The position numbers were made by a program, and so were the translations under genes. A DNA stretch of 25,673 nt, from assembly GCA_028554645.1 (NCBI GenBank), contig JAQOOI010000001.1, positions 1 to 25,673 of the forward strand. Direction: 5' to 3'. This document shows, one piece after another, positions 1 through 10,200 of this stretch; position 1 is the first letter of the stretch; every line of letters starts with the position of its first letter. The notes under the pieces were generated by a model that worked only from the letters and a program-made list of their open reading frames with translations, had not been told where the DNA came from and did no database searches. This DNA comes from Omphalotus guepiniiformis (Eukaryota; Basidiomycota; Agaricomycetes; Agaricales; Omphalotaceae).

Positions 1-126
1 CATGCAGGTAAGCCAGCTGCTCATTGTTCTGAATACTGGTCAGATATTTAGTTCATGGAAGAGGATTGAACTAACCAGAGGACAGTCCATCTGCATTATC
101 TAGACATTAAACAATCATCAGCTTGA

Positions 127-315
127 TCAGGCAATCAAAAAGAGGGAGCATACCTCTACGTTGTGGAAGACAAGGGGAAAGAGGAAGGATGCTACTTGAA
201 CACGTACCTGCCTGGGAATCAACTGCAGCTGGCCACTTTTAGCCCACACAACGTAACAGATGGCAAGATATGAATGTATTTGTGCTTTGTCAATGTAATG
301 TAAAGATAGAAACAC
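127..315 (-). other. Weak coding-like fragment
   Basis: A 62-codon open frame on the minus strand. Its middle part (including the stretch IHSYLAICYVVWAKSG) looks protein-like and ends at a good splice donor (CAG/GTACGT) near 204. No convincing downstream exon is visible in the remaining 200 bases, so if it is real it is a relic or a gene running off the window edge. I do not recognise a family. Composition alone could produce such a frame in repeat DNA, so confidence is low. Confidence 0.15.
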
Positions 316-318
316 AAT

Positions 319-461
319 TCAGTTATCAATTATCTTTGATCTTACTATACAGTATAGTAGCAAGTTGATAACGAGTTGAATGAGACGAAACAAACAATCA
401 GTTATAAATTACTTTTGATACAGTATAGTAGCAAGTTAATAGGGAGTTGAATGAGACGACA
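319..461. repeat. Imperfect tandem duplication, period about 79 bp
   Basis: Two copies start at 319 and 398. Each contains a TCAGTTAT start, the core TACAGTATAGTAGCAAGTT and the end GAGTTGAATGAGACGA. The second copy lacks about 7 bases near its middle and has a few substitutions, so the duplication is not recent. It lies in an AT-rich stretch without a gene. Confidence 0.8.
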
Positions 462-711
462 AAGTCCATTCGTGCTCAATGTTTCAACTCGACTGCCAAA
501 CGGTAAACCCGGCACCCGGAAAGGCCCCGAGCAGGTAGGAAAGACACGTGGACATCACCCTTAACGGTTACCAAAAAGGGAAACACTTCGGACTGACAGC
601 TCCGCAAGAAACATCGGACCGAAGGTGCCTCAAAGCGGCGTCCAGGTAAAGCATTGTGTGTATTTGTTTGATGACATAAGCAATCGACCTTGACTTCAAA
701 CCACGACTACC

Positions 712-1095
712 ATGGTATGTCATCTGCGATTCCTCATTCTCACCTGAAACGATTGCTCCTTCCAGCGCTACGTCAAAGGTTACTTCATCAGCTGGGACAA
801 AATCCTGGCCAAACTCAACACTGACCTTCGGGATGGCCGCATCCACCGTGCATTCTCTATCATCGTTCAACACGTATTGGAATACGGTGGTGGGGACGAT
901 CACGTGGAGTTGGCGGAGCGGATTCCAGAGGAGAAGTATGGTGAACTTTCCCGTGTTGGTGTCATCATTCGGGGATGGAGTGCAGTGCCCAGTGACTCTC
1001 CTGAGGAAATTAGTGACACACCTACATCCTTCCCGGAGTATATGGAATCCTTACGGGAGTGGTTAGAGGGTCCGGAAGTTGTGAGACTTCTTTAA
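712..1095 (+). CDS. Short spliced ORF of unknown function (about 110 aa)
   Basis: The main exon is 766-1095, preceded by a good acceptor (CTTCCAG) and ending in TAA. The encoded sequence looks like a real acidic helical protein, with WDKILAKLN near the start and PEEKYGELSRVGVIIRGW in the middle. One start is the ATG at 712-714, directly followed by GTATGT, giving an intron 715-765 (51 nt). The other option is an upstream exon ending at 634 (CAG/GTAAAG) with a 131-nt intron; that frame is open back to a TAA near 555 but has no ATG. I recognise no domain. It may be the 3' part of a longer gene whose 5' end is lost. The opposite-strand frame at 568-903 is read here as its shadow. Confidence 0.45.
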
Positions 1096-1260
1096 TTGGT
1101 CGCCTGTAAGCCTTTGATTCTTCTCTAGATGCACATTGATTCACCATCATAGCTAGTGTATTTCATACAATCAGAAATTACCTCCCATTTTGTTTGTGCT
1201 TCATGACAATTAACATGACATTTCTTCAGCTGTAGTGACTTGTGTGACCTACATTGCGCG

Positions 1261-1312
1261 TAGACTTCCTGGATTTATATGACCTCATTCATCACAATTA
1301 AGGTATTCTTGC
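1261..1312. repeat. Direct repeat, copy 1 (about 52 bp)
   Basis: Starts TAGACTTCCTGGATTTATAT and ends AAGGTATTCTTGC. It matches 1908-1957 with a small indel and a few substitutions. The copies are 647 bp apart in the same orientation, and the preceding bases (ATTGCRCG) are also similar. Confidence 0.85.
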
Positions 1313-1666
1313 CCAACCTTTAGGTTTGGCTCCATACAAAAATCCTGTTCATGGCGTGTTCATTTTGCCCACGTCCCACGGTACATATATAGACTTATTA
1401 TGAATCCATTCCACGGAACGTTTACTCAGCAGGATTATCGGTGTTCTGGATCGACCTTGTTTTTGTTTTTTTCGCTCTCTACAATTCCATTCACTTACCA
1501 AAACCAGGGGCGGGATGCCCTAGATTTTTGTGGCGCAGTGCGCTTGATAAAGAAACACAAAAACAACAATTGCCATGGTATCATGACTATTATGACTAGT
1601 ACATACTTGACAAGGGCCAACGCTTGCGCGTGGCAGGTACGAGTGCAGAGCCTGCAAGGCTAATCC

Positions 1667-1695
1667 GCGGCTCGGCCTTCGGCCAGCCGCTTTTT
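1667..1695 (+). other. GC-rich stem-loop followed by T5
   Basis: GCGGCT and GGCC pair with GGCC and AGCCGC around a TTC loop, with one bulged C. TTTTT follows at 1691-1695. The shape resembles an RNA polymerase III terminator or the hairpin end of a small non-autonomous repeat. No tRNA cloverleaf or clear A/B box was found upstream. Confidence 0.45.
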
Positions 1696-1907
1696 AGCAG
1701 GTGCACAGACGCCATGTGCCAAACAGGAGTTCACTCCACAATACATATAGACTGCCTTATATACATTTGGCGTGGGCTGTCCTATTGAATACACGCATAT
1801 TCTCCACTATACAAATATCCCTAGTAAGAGTACTTGCTGTGCAGCAGCAACGACGTAAACTCTTTCCGGTCACTCCGTTCCCTGCACTCATAAATTGCAC
1901 GGAAGGT

Positions 1908-1957
1908 TAGACTTCCTGGATTTATATGACCTCATTCACAATGAAGGTATTCTTGCT
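1908..1957. repeat. Direct repeat, copy 2 (about 50 bp)
   Basis: Partner of 1261-1312. It shares the first 30 bases, lacks two bases in the middle and again ends AAGGTATTCTTGC. Together the two copies bracket about 595 bp. Confidence 0.85.
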
Positions 1958-2116
1958 GCGATTCATGTTGAGTTATTTATGAGATGTATGGAATTGGTAT
2001 GGAAAGCTACATATCACCCATGAAAAACATATTTCACTCAATCCTGATTCTTGGGATAATTACATTGATTCTAATATGCTCTAATAACATTTAGAACACA
2101 GGTAGTGTATACAACA

Positions 2117-3409
2117 CTACTGTGGCCCACTTAAAGCTGCTCGTTGTGCTGCCAGCTCACGCTGCTCCGCCGCGGTGAGCCGACGGCTCCTCTCCGCTGC
2201 AGCAATCCTCTCCTCAGGTACCCTCCGGTAGTCGTCCTTGATGTCTTTTACTTGCTGCATGAACTCAGCAAATTGTGCAGCCTCGTGTGCTTTGACCGCT
2301 TGAACAACCTGACTACTCAAAAGAGGTGGCAGCACCTGAGAGCGGTCAGCGTCGGGATCCCGAGCTTGTTCTTTCATCGCCCACTCATAATTGAGATGGC
2401 GTTCCATCTCAATTAGCCGCACCGCGTTGTTGATAATTGCTTGATTCAATATAGAATCGCTCTTCTGCTCATCGGGTTCGGTGATCGCATATCCAAGGCT
2501 CAGAGACCAATCCCGCATCCTCTGGGAGTGGAAGACACCCCAAGATGAGATCTCCTGCCTGGTCGCCGTCAAGGTGGCATCCAAGTCGTCAATCCGGCTG
2601 GACAGGAATGGAATACCGTGCTCCGAGGAGGAGTCTTCTATGAGTTGCTCCAGGAGAACCAGACGGTCCAGGATCTCCTCGTTTTGAGCTATGATTGTGG
2701 CCGCAACATCGGTGGCGCGCTCTGACAAGGAGCATTTCAATCTGCTCTTCCTGCACTCCGCGCAAGCAGGGCCCTTCGATCCCGCCGGCGGGCCGGGGCA
2801 TCGCAGATTCTTTCCGCGGCAGTGCGCGCACCCTGCTTCGTTTTCCTGGGGTAAAATAGAGAGCTCAGCAGATGCCTGAAGTCAGTGTTGGTCCTACTTA
2901 CTGGAGAGGTAGCTGCACTCTTCTTCTTTTTGGAAGGTCCCAAACTCTCTGCATGCTCTGCCTCTTTTCTTTTGCTGGGGCCGGCAGGCCCTCCCTTGTT
3001 GCGCCCTGCCTCGGCGAGCTGCACCGGCTTAGCGGATGCCATGATCTCGTCCTCGGCGTGACGACGCTGCGCCGGCTGGGTCATCTTCCACTTCTCTCGT
3101 GCGTTCTCGCGCTGTGCCCGGATAGTATTGACGTCTGCTTCCCACTGCTTCTGAGCCTCATCGTAGACTAGCCATGCCTGATCTTCCTGCTCGTCCACTG
3201 ACCACGCAATCAGATGACCACGAAGCACTGTGTAGACACGACCACTCACTTGTAGCAATCTCGGCCGCAATTGCATCGTACTGTTCGGCGTTGCGCTCGG
3301 TCCGCCGCAGGGGAATCGCGGGTCGAATCTGATGATCAGGCTCGGGTACTCGCAGCGGCGGCGGGTCAGGGTAAAGTGCTTCAAAGTCGGGCTCTTGAGG
3401 GTTGACCAT
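2117..3409 (-). CDS. Zn2Cys6-cluster coiled-coil protein A (394 aa, 3 exons)
   Basis: Exons 3409-3250, 3197-2902 and 2845-2117; introns of 52 and 56 nt with GTGAGT/CAG and GTAAGT/CAG borders; phases agree. Residues 1-53 are Pro/Glu-rich with an RRTERN motif. Residues 54-152 form a charged helical segment ending in a basic patch (SKKKK) that could be a nuclear signal. Cys158, 161, 168, 180, 183 and 190 fit C-x2-C-x6-C-x11-C-x2-C-x6-C, the spacing of the fungal Zn2Cys6 cluster. A heptad-like coil (about 200-220) and a helical tail with SSWGVF follow. The protein is a clear but divergent paralogue of the product of 4836-6232, with the same exon plan. The cluster is internal rather than N-terminal, unlike typical Gal4-type regulators. 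DNA binding is inferred and the function is unknown. An accessory protein of a mobile element is possible. Confidence 0.82.
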
Positions 3410-3480
3410 TTTGTTTCTGTTTTTTTTTTACTGTGGTTGTCGCACGGAAACCAAGGGGAAATATCCGTTGAGCGCGCCTC

Positions 3481-3488
3481 TATATATA
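3481..3488 (-). promoter_or_regulatory. TATA-like element of gene A
   Basis: TATATATA lies 72-79 bases upstream of the ATG at 3409. A similar element sits 53-60 bases upstream of the paralogue's ATG, which supports a core-promoter role. Confidence 0.45.
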
Positions 3489-3894
3489 TGCTCCCAGTGT
3501 TTGGCTGACTTTGGCCCATGTTGTCAAATCTAATTGCCAATAAGCACTGCATGCATTGTGGTTCTTCCTTGTTGGAAACTCAGGGTCCAGAGTAATGGTC
3601 ATGCTCTTGGCCGAACGGCGGCCCTAGTCGCCAGTCTTTTGTGGAGGAGCCCAGTAAATAAATAGAATGGGTGGGCAAGGTTCTGGAGAGAGGCGATAGC
3701 AACGCTTGTGGTGGTTGAGAATCGCCCAGGAATCACAGTCCTGCAACAACTGGTGGGGCCACAAGAGACAATCTAACATTGGTGATTTTGGATATCAAAT
3801 TCAATGTGTTCCGTGCTGAGAATAGAACACGAGATGGTGCTTATCCGCGAGGTCTGTGGCCAAACAAATGGTTGTCCTTGGTCCACTATGGTTG

Positions 3895-3925
3895 GCGAGA
3901 AGTCCACGGCAGGATTTTGCATTCG
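3895..3925 (+). repeat. Inverted repeat, left copy
   Basis: The core AAGTCCACGGCAGGATTTT followed by GCATT is matched on the opposite strand at about 4645-4677 with one base missing in the T run. A weaker match (GTCCACTATGGTTGGC against GTGGACTGACATTGGC) extends it on the outer side. The pair encloses about 720 bp. Confidence 0.8.
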
Positions 3926-4644
3926 TCCTTCGGTTCAGCTCAGTTTGCGGATTACATACAGCGTGCCTCCATCCGGCTTCTACTCGAATTAGGCTCCATG
4001 AGTCCGGATTGTTCAAATTTATTGTGCTCCCTTGCTATAAATCTAGGACCAAGCAAAGAATATGTCTTCTAAGTCACTCATACAGTGAAAATTCACCCTC
4101 AGAGAAGAAAATATACAAGAAAATGCAGGTTCCCTACCGCCTTCGGGTGTCCTCAGTCGGACCCAGTCGGACCCTAATCTTAACTCTGCGCGCTCTGGCA
4201 GGGCCCCTCCCGGCTATGTACAACCAACAAACACCCGCGGCGCACATCAACATCTCTCTCATCCAAGTACACTCACATCTATCGATACTTGGGAGCGAGG
4301 TGGCATTTATCTGGAAGTTATATAAAATATGCCTTATATTACATAATACCGACCGCAACGCCGACTTGTGCCGACTTGGGCAGCTGCACCTCCGCCTACC
4401 TCCGAGTCGGTATGTAGCCCTCTGTGCTCTCCGCCTGCTCAGCACTGGAAGCCTCTTCGCATGGATCACTCTATTGTACCCTTAGATTTCTTATTTTTCA
4501 CCTCCCTGTACACGCTCTCTCCCCCAAACCTGGTCTCATCGTCTATGTAACTCACTACTATATCCACCCAAGAGATGCGAGTATACGAGACTGCACGTGC
4601 CAAAATGAACCGAACAGCGAATGGCGAACTTCGAAGTGACCACG

Positions 4645-4677
4645 CAAATGCAAATCCTGCCGTGGACTTCCCGCCAA
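4645..4677 (-). repeat. Inverted repeat, right copy
   Basis: Reverse-complement partner of 3895-3925, read as AATGCAAATCCTGCCGTGGA followed by CTT on the plus strand. The spacing suggests terminal repeats of a small non-autonomous element or shared upstream control DNA. No target-site duplication was recognised. Confidence 0.8.
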
Positions 4678-4835
4678 TGTCAGTCCACAGAGACACATTG
4701 CATCTCCTGAGCTTTCACAGCCTGTCCACTCAAACCCACCAAATGTCCATTTTGCTGCTATCTGTAAATACAAACAAAAAAAAAACAGCTGCCATCTACG
4801 ACTAAACTACAAAAAAAGTGCGAGGGATACATCGT

Positions 4836-6232
4836 TCAGGCCCCGTTCGGGTTCTCGCCGCGGTGCTCCTCGCTTCTCTTGGCCACATCCGCGGCACGGT
4901 CAGCCATGTTTTGTCGCTCCTCCTCGGTGTAGCGCGTATTGGTCTGCTCCTCTTCCACAATCCTACCCCTTGGTACATGTCGGCCACCCGCAGTGATCTC
5001 CTCCACTTGATTCAAGAAGTCAGCGAAATGACGGGCCTCCTCTGCAATAACCCCTTGAACGGTCTCGCTACTCATCACACTCGGGGCGCCCGGGATCTGC
5101 TCTCTGAGGTCGAGCTGGCGTTGCATCTCAGCCATACGAATTCTTGAATTGATCACCGCCTGGTGGATGATCGAGGAGGACTGCTCCGGAGTCTCTGCCG
5201 TGCGTGACATCCCAACTCCCACAGCCCATTCCCGGATCCGGTCGGCTAAGAAAACCCCCCAGGCGGAAACCTCGACCCTTGTGGGCTCTACCCTCTTGTT
5301 CAGGAGCTCCAGCTCGGACATCTCTCCAGCCTTCCTCGAGTTGCCTTGTTCCAGCTGCTCCAGTCTCGCAAGGATGTCCCGGTTCTGCTGGACCAGGAGC
5401 TCGATGGTGTTGGCAGAGACAGCGAGGGTGCCTCCGGAACCCAAGCGATCAGAGAAGGAACACCGTCCCTTGTGCTTTCTGCACTCGTCACAGGACGTGA
5501 CCTTTGTGCCGGGTGGGGGGCCATTGCACTCGCTCTTCCGGGTCTGACACTGCACGCATGGGACACGATTTGGCGGACCTGCGGGCTGGACCGTCTCTTC
5601 CACATCGCTGACTGACTATAAATAAGTAGTCAGCTTGTGTTGCACTCTTGCACTCCCATCATTTACGTACTTTTGGGCCCAGTGTTCTCTTCTTTTTGAC
5701 TCCTTCAGCCGCATCAGGAGCTTCGTCGCGGGCCTTTCTTTTTCCATCGACCTTCTCGGCATGCTTCAATGCCGCCTTCCTTCGCTCTTCCTCCTCACTC
5801 AATCTTTTGAGCGCTTCTTCCGCCTCCCTCCGCCTCCGCGCGACGTCCTCCACTCGCTGCCGAGCCTCCTCTTCTTCCTTCGCCGCCTCTTCGGCTCTCC
5901 ACTTCTCTTGGGCCGCCTTTCGCTTCGCCTCGATTTTTGCAACCTGCTCCTTCCACTCTTTCTCCTTCTTCTCATATTCAAGCCACTCCCTTTCGTCATC
6001 TTCCATAACTATGGGGGGGTTCAGTAACAACAATGTTTCCCGTAATATCAAATATCAAATACAACTCACTCTCGTCAATTTTCGCCTTGATTTTGTCATA
6101 CTCCTCCCAATTGGTCTCCGTTCGGCGGCGGGGTAGGGCAGGTACATCTTTAGCGCTTGGCTCCGGTAGGGTGAACTCCGGGATGGGGAATTCGGTTTCG
6201 AACGATGGTGTGGACGCTTTAGGGCTGGCCAT
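4836..6232 (-). CDS. Zn2Cys6-cluster coiled-coil protein B (426 aa, 3 exons)
   Basis: Exons 6232-6070, 6008-5671 and 5615-4836; introns of 61 and 55 nt. Residues 1-54 are Pro/Ser-rich with RRRTETN. Residues 55-167 are an almost uninterrupted Lys/Glu/Arg coiled coil ending in a basic patch (KKKR). Cys187, 190, 197, 209, 212 and 219 fit C-x2-C-x6-C-x11-C-x2-C-x6-C. A leucine-rich coil follows (LARLEQLEQ), then VSAWGVF, a helix with INSRIRMAEMQRQLD, and a terminal acidic/basic tail. Every block has a counterpart in the same order in the product of 2117-3409, including the SAWGVF/SSWGVF motif, so the two are old duplicates. The gene is transcribed away from the 969-aa gene and shares a 1-kb upstream region with it. 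A nuclear DNA-binding role is inferred from the cluster and basic patch. No described family was recognised. Confidence 0.85.
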
Positions 6233-6284
6233 GATGGGTGTGGGGACGGATTTGGGGGGGACTTTAAAACTTCTTGGCCTGGTC

Positions 6285-6293
6285 TTTATATAT
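6285..6293 (-). promoter_or_regulatory. TATA-like element of gene B
   Basis: CATATATAAA on the minus strand lies about 53-60 bases upstream of the ATG at 6232, a spacing similar to that seen in gene A. Confidence 0.5.
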
Positions 6294-6448
6294 GGTCGAG
6301 TTGTTTGGAGGTATTTGTACTCTGCTTAATTGGCACCTGACAAACTCAGGGTCTATTTTGATGCCTTCCGTTTGGCGCCGGGGCCCCTTGTCACCGCCCT
6401 GGCGGTTTTATTGTGTTGGTCAGTGACGCACTCCCGCGGCCCATGAGT

Positions 6449-6548
6449 TTTGCCTGCTAGAATTGTGTTTGCATGCAATTTGCCTGCTAAAATTGCGTTT
6501 GAATTTGCATGAAATTTGCCTGCTAAAATTGTGTTCCAATTTGCACAA
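6449..6548. repeat. Three tandem units of about 31-36 bp
   Basis: Each unit contains TTTGCCTGCTARAATTGYGTT followed by a TTTGCAYGMAA-like spacer. The AATTGTGTT core resembles half of the 18-bp motif found nearby and in the foldback. Confidence 0.75.
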
Positions 6549-6737
6549 GTATCAATCAGGTGGTTTGCAGTATGTAGTACACTATATAGCAAATACAGTG
6601 TTCAACTACACAGGTGATCGGCTGTCCTGTATGGTATTTGCACTGTTAAAAAACTAACTAACTAACTATCTAACTTATGACCCATTCTTTTACGGGCAAC
6701 CTATTGTGTCCTGAGTAATAATTTTCGCCGTGTGCAG

Positions 6738-6841
6738 AACGGTGCACAGTCTGAGCAGGTATGAGTACGCAAATTGTGTACCCAAGGAGAACAGTGCACA
6801 GTCTGAGCAAGTATGAGTACGCAAATTGTGTACCCAAGGAG
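6738..6841. repeat. 52-bp tandem duplication carrying the 18-bp motif
   Basis: Units at 6738-6789 and 6790-6841 differ at only two positions (G/A changes). Each holds GTGCACAGTCTGAGCA and then GTACGCAAATTGTGTAC (6765-6781 and 6817-6833). The second part is the same motif that is scattered through the foldback at 11.5-12.9 kb. Confidence 0.9.
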
Positions 6842-7206
6842 AACCTCATGGGCCGCGGGAGTGCGCCGTGTAACCACATCTCCTCATGGCCTGCGGGACT
6901 GCGCTGGCACACTCCTACCATCATTCACCTCTTGATTAGACAGTAAGTATATTCAGAAGCTATCCGTCAATTGCTTTCCTTTCAGCACTTTCAGCATTGC
7001 AAACTGGCTTTATATATAGCCTTTGCATTTGAGATGGGTACATGCAATAATGCTGAGTTGGAGCATTGCTTCATTGTTTCTGTCAGCAATCGCCTGCGCT
7101 TCAATCAACTCCCTTGGCGCTAAGCCAGATTAGGTGGGAGCAAACTCTGCTTTTGGCCACAAGTATTTCAAATGCGGACCAGCATTTCCGGGTACTCCAA
7201 AATATG

Positions 7207-7212
7207 TATAAG
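7207..7212 (+). promoter_or_regulatory. Candidate TATA box of gene C
   Basis: TATAAG lies 42-47 bases upstream of the ATG at 7254. A second TATATATA is present at 7010-7018 but is about 240 bases away. Which one is used cannot be decided from sequence. Confidence 0.35.
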
Positions 7213-7237
7213 TATTCAGACCTCATCCCCTAAATCA

Positions 7238-7252
7238 CCCCCCCCCCCCCCC
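7238..7252. repeat. Run of 15 C just upstream of a start codon
   Basis: An uninterrupted C15 ends one base before the ATG of gene C. Its length is likely to vary between strains or reads. It would lie in the 5' untranslated leader. Confidence 0.9.
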
Positions 7253-7253
7253 A

Positions 7254-10200
7254 ATGAGCTCTCCTTCACAGTCTCCGTCTCCTTCACAGTCTCCCAATCC
7301 TGGCGAACAGCCAGCTCTCGTTCACCAACAGCAGGTCAGTCTCACTGAATTTATTGATGGGCTGGATGCCTGCCGTGATTCTATGATACCAGGTGGTGAC
7401 CTGTCGATTCCTTGGGACCAGTTTGATATGCGCTCGGTCCAGACATATATTAACCTGGTGCTTTCTGGCACCACCGGCGGCTCTACCACTACTCAATACG
7501 ATATTCTTCAAGTCGGTGATCCGAACAACTTAGTTGAATCGGAAGGCCGCCTCGTACAGGACGCGGACTCGGCGCTCATTTTCGCTGTCGATTTTCCGTG
7601 GCAGGCAGCATTCGATGTGTATACCACCTACCGTCAGTACAAATCGCTCGGAGCACATCTCCATGCCACAGTTAGCTTTGAGGTAAGTGTGGTTCCCCCT
7701 TTTGACCCTAAACCCAGATTCAAACCTTACCAACCACAGGATCCAGATAATGCAGGTGCTAGCATTGAACGGGACCCTGGAAACGATCCCAATGTCCACT
7801 GGGGGGTCTGCGGAGACAGCGGTCGGAACTATATCTATCTCATGCTTCCGAATGCTAAGGAGATTGAGGACGAAGCCATTATTCATACTGCACTGTATGA
7901 TGCTGGGTACCAGGCAGCCAGGCAGCATATGCCAGACAGCGCTGCCACTTGGAGTCCTACATACACGTCCGAAGCGCACCGCTCTCGCGGTTTCAACCCG
8001 CGAGCGCGCATGAGCGAATCGCGGAAGTCCATTCCATTCTTCGCGGCACAGTTGTTCGCTGACAGCGTGCTCGATTCGGTAGCGCAACATGATTGGGGGC
8101 GCTCCGCATACTGGTTCATCCAAATCCGCGGTGCGAAAGATACCACTCGCCATGAGGGCAATGGGAATAGCCTGCGAGTATGGGTAAATGACATGCTTCG
8201 GCATGTGGACATCTCCCTCGCTGTAATCTTTGTGGATGTTGCTACGGAGATACATCTACCTGCTGGCTGGTCATGCATGCCAGCCCGTGCTTATGGCGCA
8301 CATGAGAGACTCGCCCTGAAACTCTGGGGCATCGACTCCACCATGTTCAACTCTGGAAGCTACGAGGTCGATCTCTGGGCTGGGTGCAGTGATATTGCAG
8401 GTTTCAGGTGCAACTATAAGAACCCAGTCACTGCCAACCATATTTCATACACCCAAGTGTACACCACAGACAAGTTTCAGACATACCATCTTGGTTCCAG
8501 TCAGTACAACGCAATGCATCTGAGAGGTGGTGATGTCCTCAAAATGAAAGGTCCAGAACCTGACAGTGTTCCCCAATGTATTCATATGGTCTATGCTGCA
8601 CTGTGCGACAATCAGCAGGCCCGGACACCCTCGGTGTTGAGGTGTGAAGCGCGTGTGCCTCTTGGGCACGTTGAATCGGTCCAGATGAATGACCTTCGAC
8701 GTGAGGACTTTGAAGACTGTGTTCATGTGATAGACACTAGTACTGTCTGGTGAGCTCATTCTATGTCATGTTATCTGGCTATTCACATAGTTGCCTGTAG
8801 GGCTTGGCGGATTCATCGCCTAACGGCGTGCATGATGCTGCTCCGATATGCCGCCGGCGTCCGACGGGATGTCCGAAAGGAACCTGAGCCACTGACCTTA
8901 GTGGCAGGAGCCATCTATCTGTTCAACACCATTCATTCCCGTCCGGGCACAATGCAGTGGGACCGGCACCTCTGCCGTGTCATCTTCCCCCATGTCAGTG
9001 TGCAGGAGGACCCTGCCAATCGGGACCTGATGTTCACCATGCCCTCCAGGGACGACGACGAAGTGCCTGCAATCCCCCGCGGTGCTATCTTCTTCCCTCA
9101 GATTATCTATCCAGAGCCACATGTAACTGATTCATTGCGGTTCAGGTATGGGGGTTTTGAGCTCTCCACTGCCTCCCTGGCTAAATTTTTTGGTATGAAA
9201 TGGGACACAATGACTGGGTTGTTTACCCACCTGACCTTGTCCGACCGGCATGCCACGGGACATCTGTCAAAGCGTCCGGGAAAACGCACGCTTGCTATTG
9301 CCACGCGTGCCCTCACTCTACCATCCGGCATGGCTTCGTTTATGGTCTCACGCACACCGCCCCCAATCGAGCTAGCTCCGGATGCCCCGTCGGGAATGAT
9401 GCGCGGGGAGGATGAGAGTGAGCCGCAGATAGACATTGGTCAGCTTTTCATGGAACTCCTGACGCAAGTTGTCGGACGCATCGGCGTCAACAAGGTTGGG
9501 CTCCGGTACCTCAATCTGGACGAGCGGCAGGTTGTTGACGTCGGGCTTCAAACGTTCCGGGACATGAACCTCTCCACCTATTTCCACACTTACCAGTACC
9601 GGCGTGATGCGGCGGGGTGGGGTCGCATTCGCAACACTTTGTTTCCAGCATTACATGATATGGTCACTTATGCTGAAGGCCAAGGCTGGGCACAGCTCCC
9701 AGCCTTCAAGCAGTATATTTCTCTGAGGACTGATATTGCCATGGGGCCTAACCCCAGCAACTTCGAGCCCATTCATGACTTTTGCACCAAATTGTTCGAC
9801 AGCTTGAAGTGGTTCCCAGCAGTTACCAAAGACAAACTCCACTCTTACCGATTGTCTGGGGCACCAGTGTGGACCACATTATATGTTGGATCTCTGGTAC
9901 CAAAGAATGGGGTAGTGATCCTGCTGAATCCTCGCTTCAAGGACAAGGTCACCACCTTGCCACACCGACCGCCAACCCTGGATGACGCTGCTAGGGAGGC
10001 CCGTCATCTTCAGCGGGAGCAACGCCGGGAGGCGATGCGCAATCATCAAATCGGAGCACCAGAGCTCCTTGGACAGGCTGTTGGGGAATATGATGGTGAG
10101 AGTGACCCAGAAGAGGAGCGGCAACCATTGGGACCGCCAGACCGGGACCTAGTCCACTTATATCGTACCCTGGCGTTAAGATCCAAGGGTGGTCGTATGT

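Larger units (their letters stand above)
1096..2116. other. Gene-free stretch with direct repeats and a hairpin
   Basis: No open frame here looks coding. The stretch contains a pair of direct repeats (1261-1312 and 1908-1957) and a strong GC hairpin followed by T5 (1667-1695). The rest is AT-rich and featureless to the eye. Confidence 0.6.
3553..4835. other. Gene-free stretch between the paralogues
   Basis: Several open frames exist but none looks coding: they overlap in many frames and have no motif. The notable content is an inverted-repeat pair (about 3895-3925 and 4645-4677) and small GTCGG-type repeats near 4155-4180 and 4355-4415. Confidence 0.5.
6233..7253. other. Divergent upstream region of genes B and C
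   Basis: About 1 kb lies between the starts of two oppositely transcribed genes. It contains TATA-like boxes for both, three short tandem units of TTTGCCTGCTAAAATTG (6449-6548), a 52-bp tandem duplication carrying two copies of the dispersed 18-bp motif (6738-6841), a TAAC run (6652-6668) and a run of 15 C directly before the ATG at 7254. No coding frame is credible here. Confidence 0.7.

Noticed and set aside
568..903. 111-codon minus-strand frame
   Set aside because: It is antisense to the plus-strand exon 766-1095, which has a good acceptor and more natural protein composition.
1620..1700. tRNA or other RNA polymerase III gene
   Set aside because: A hairpin and T5 are present but no cloverleaf or clear internal promoter boxes could be drawn.
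3856..4485. 209-codon plus-strand frame between genes A and B
   Set aside because: It has a low-complexity, atypical composition, crosses repeat segments and competes with several other frames of similar length.
7530..8255. 241-codon minus-strand frame inside gene C
   Set aside because: Gene C on the plus strand continues over 3 kb with consistent splicing; the antisense frame is a by-product.
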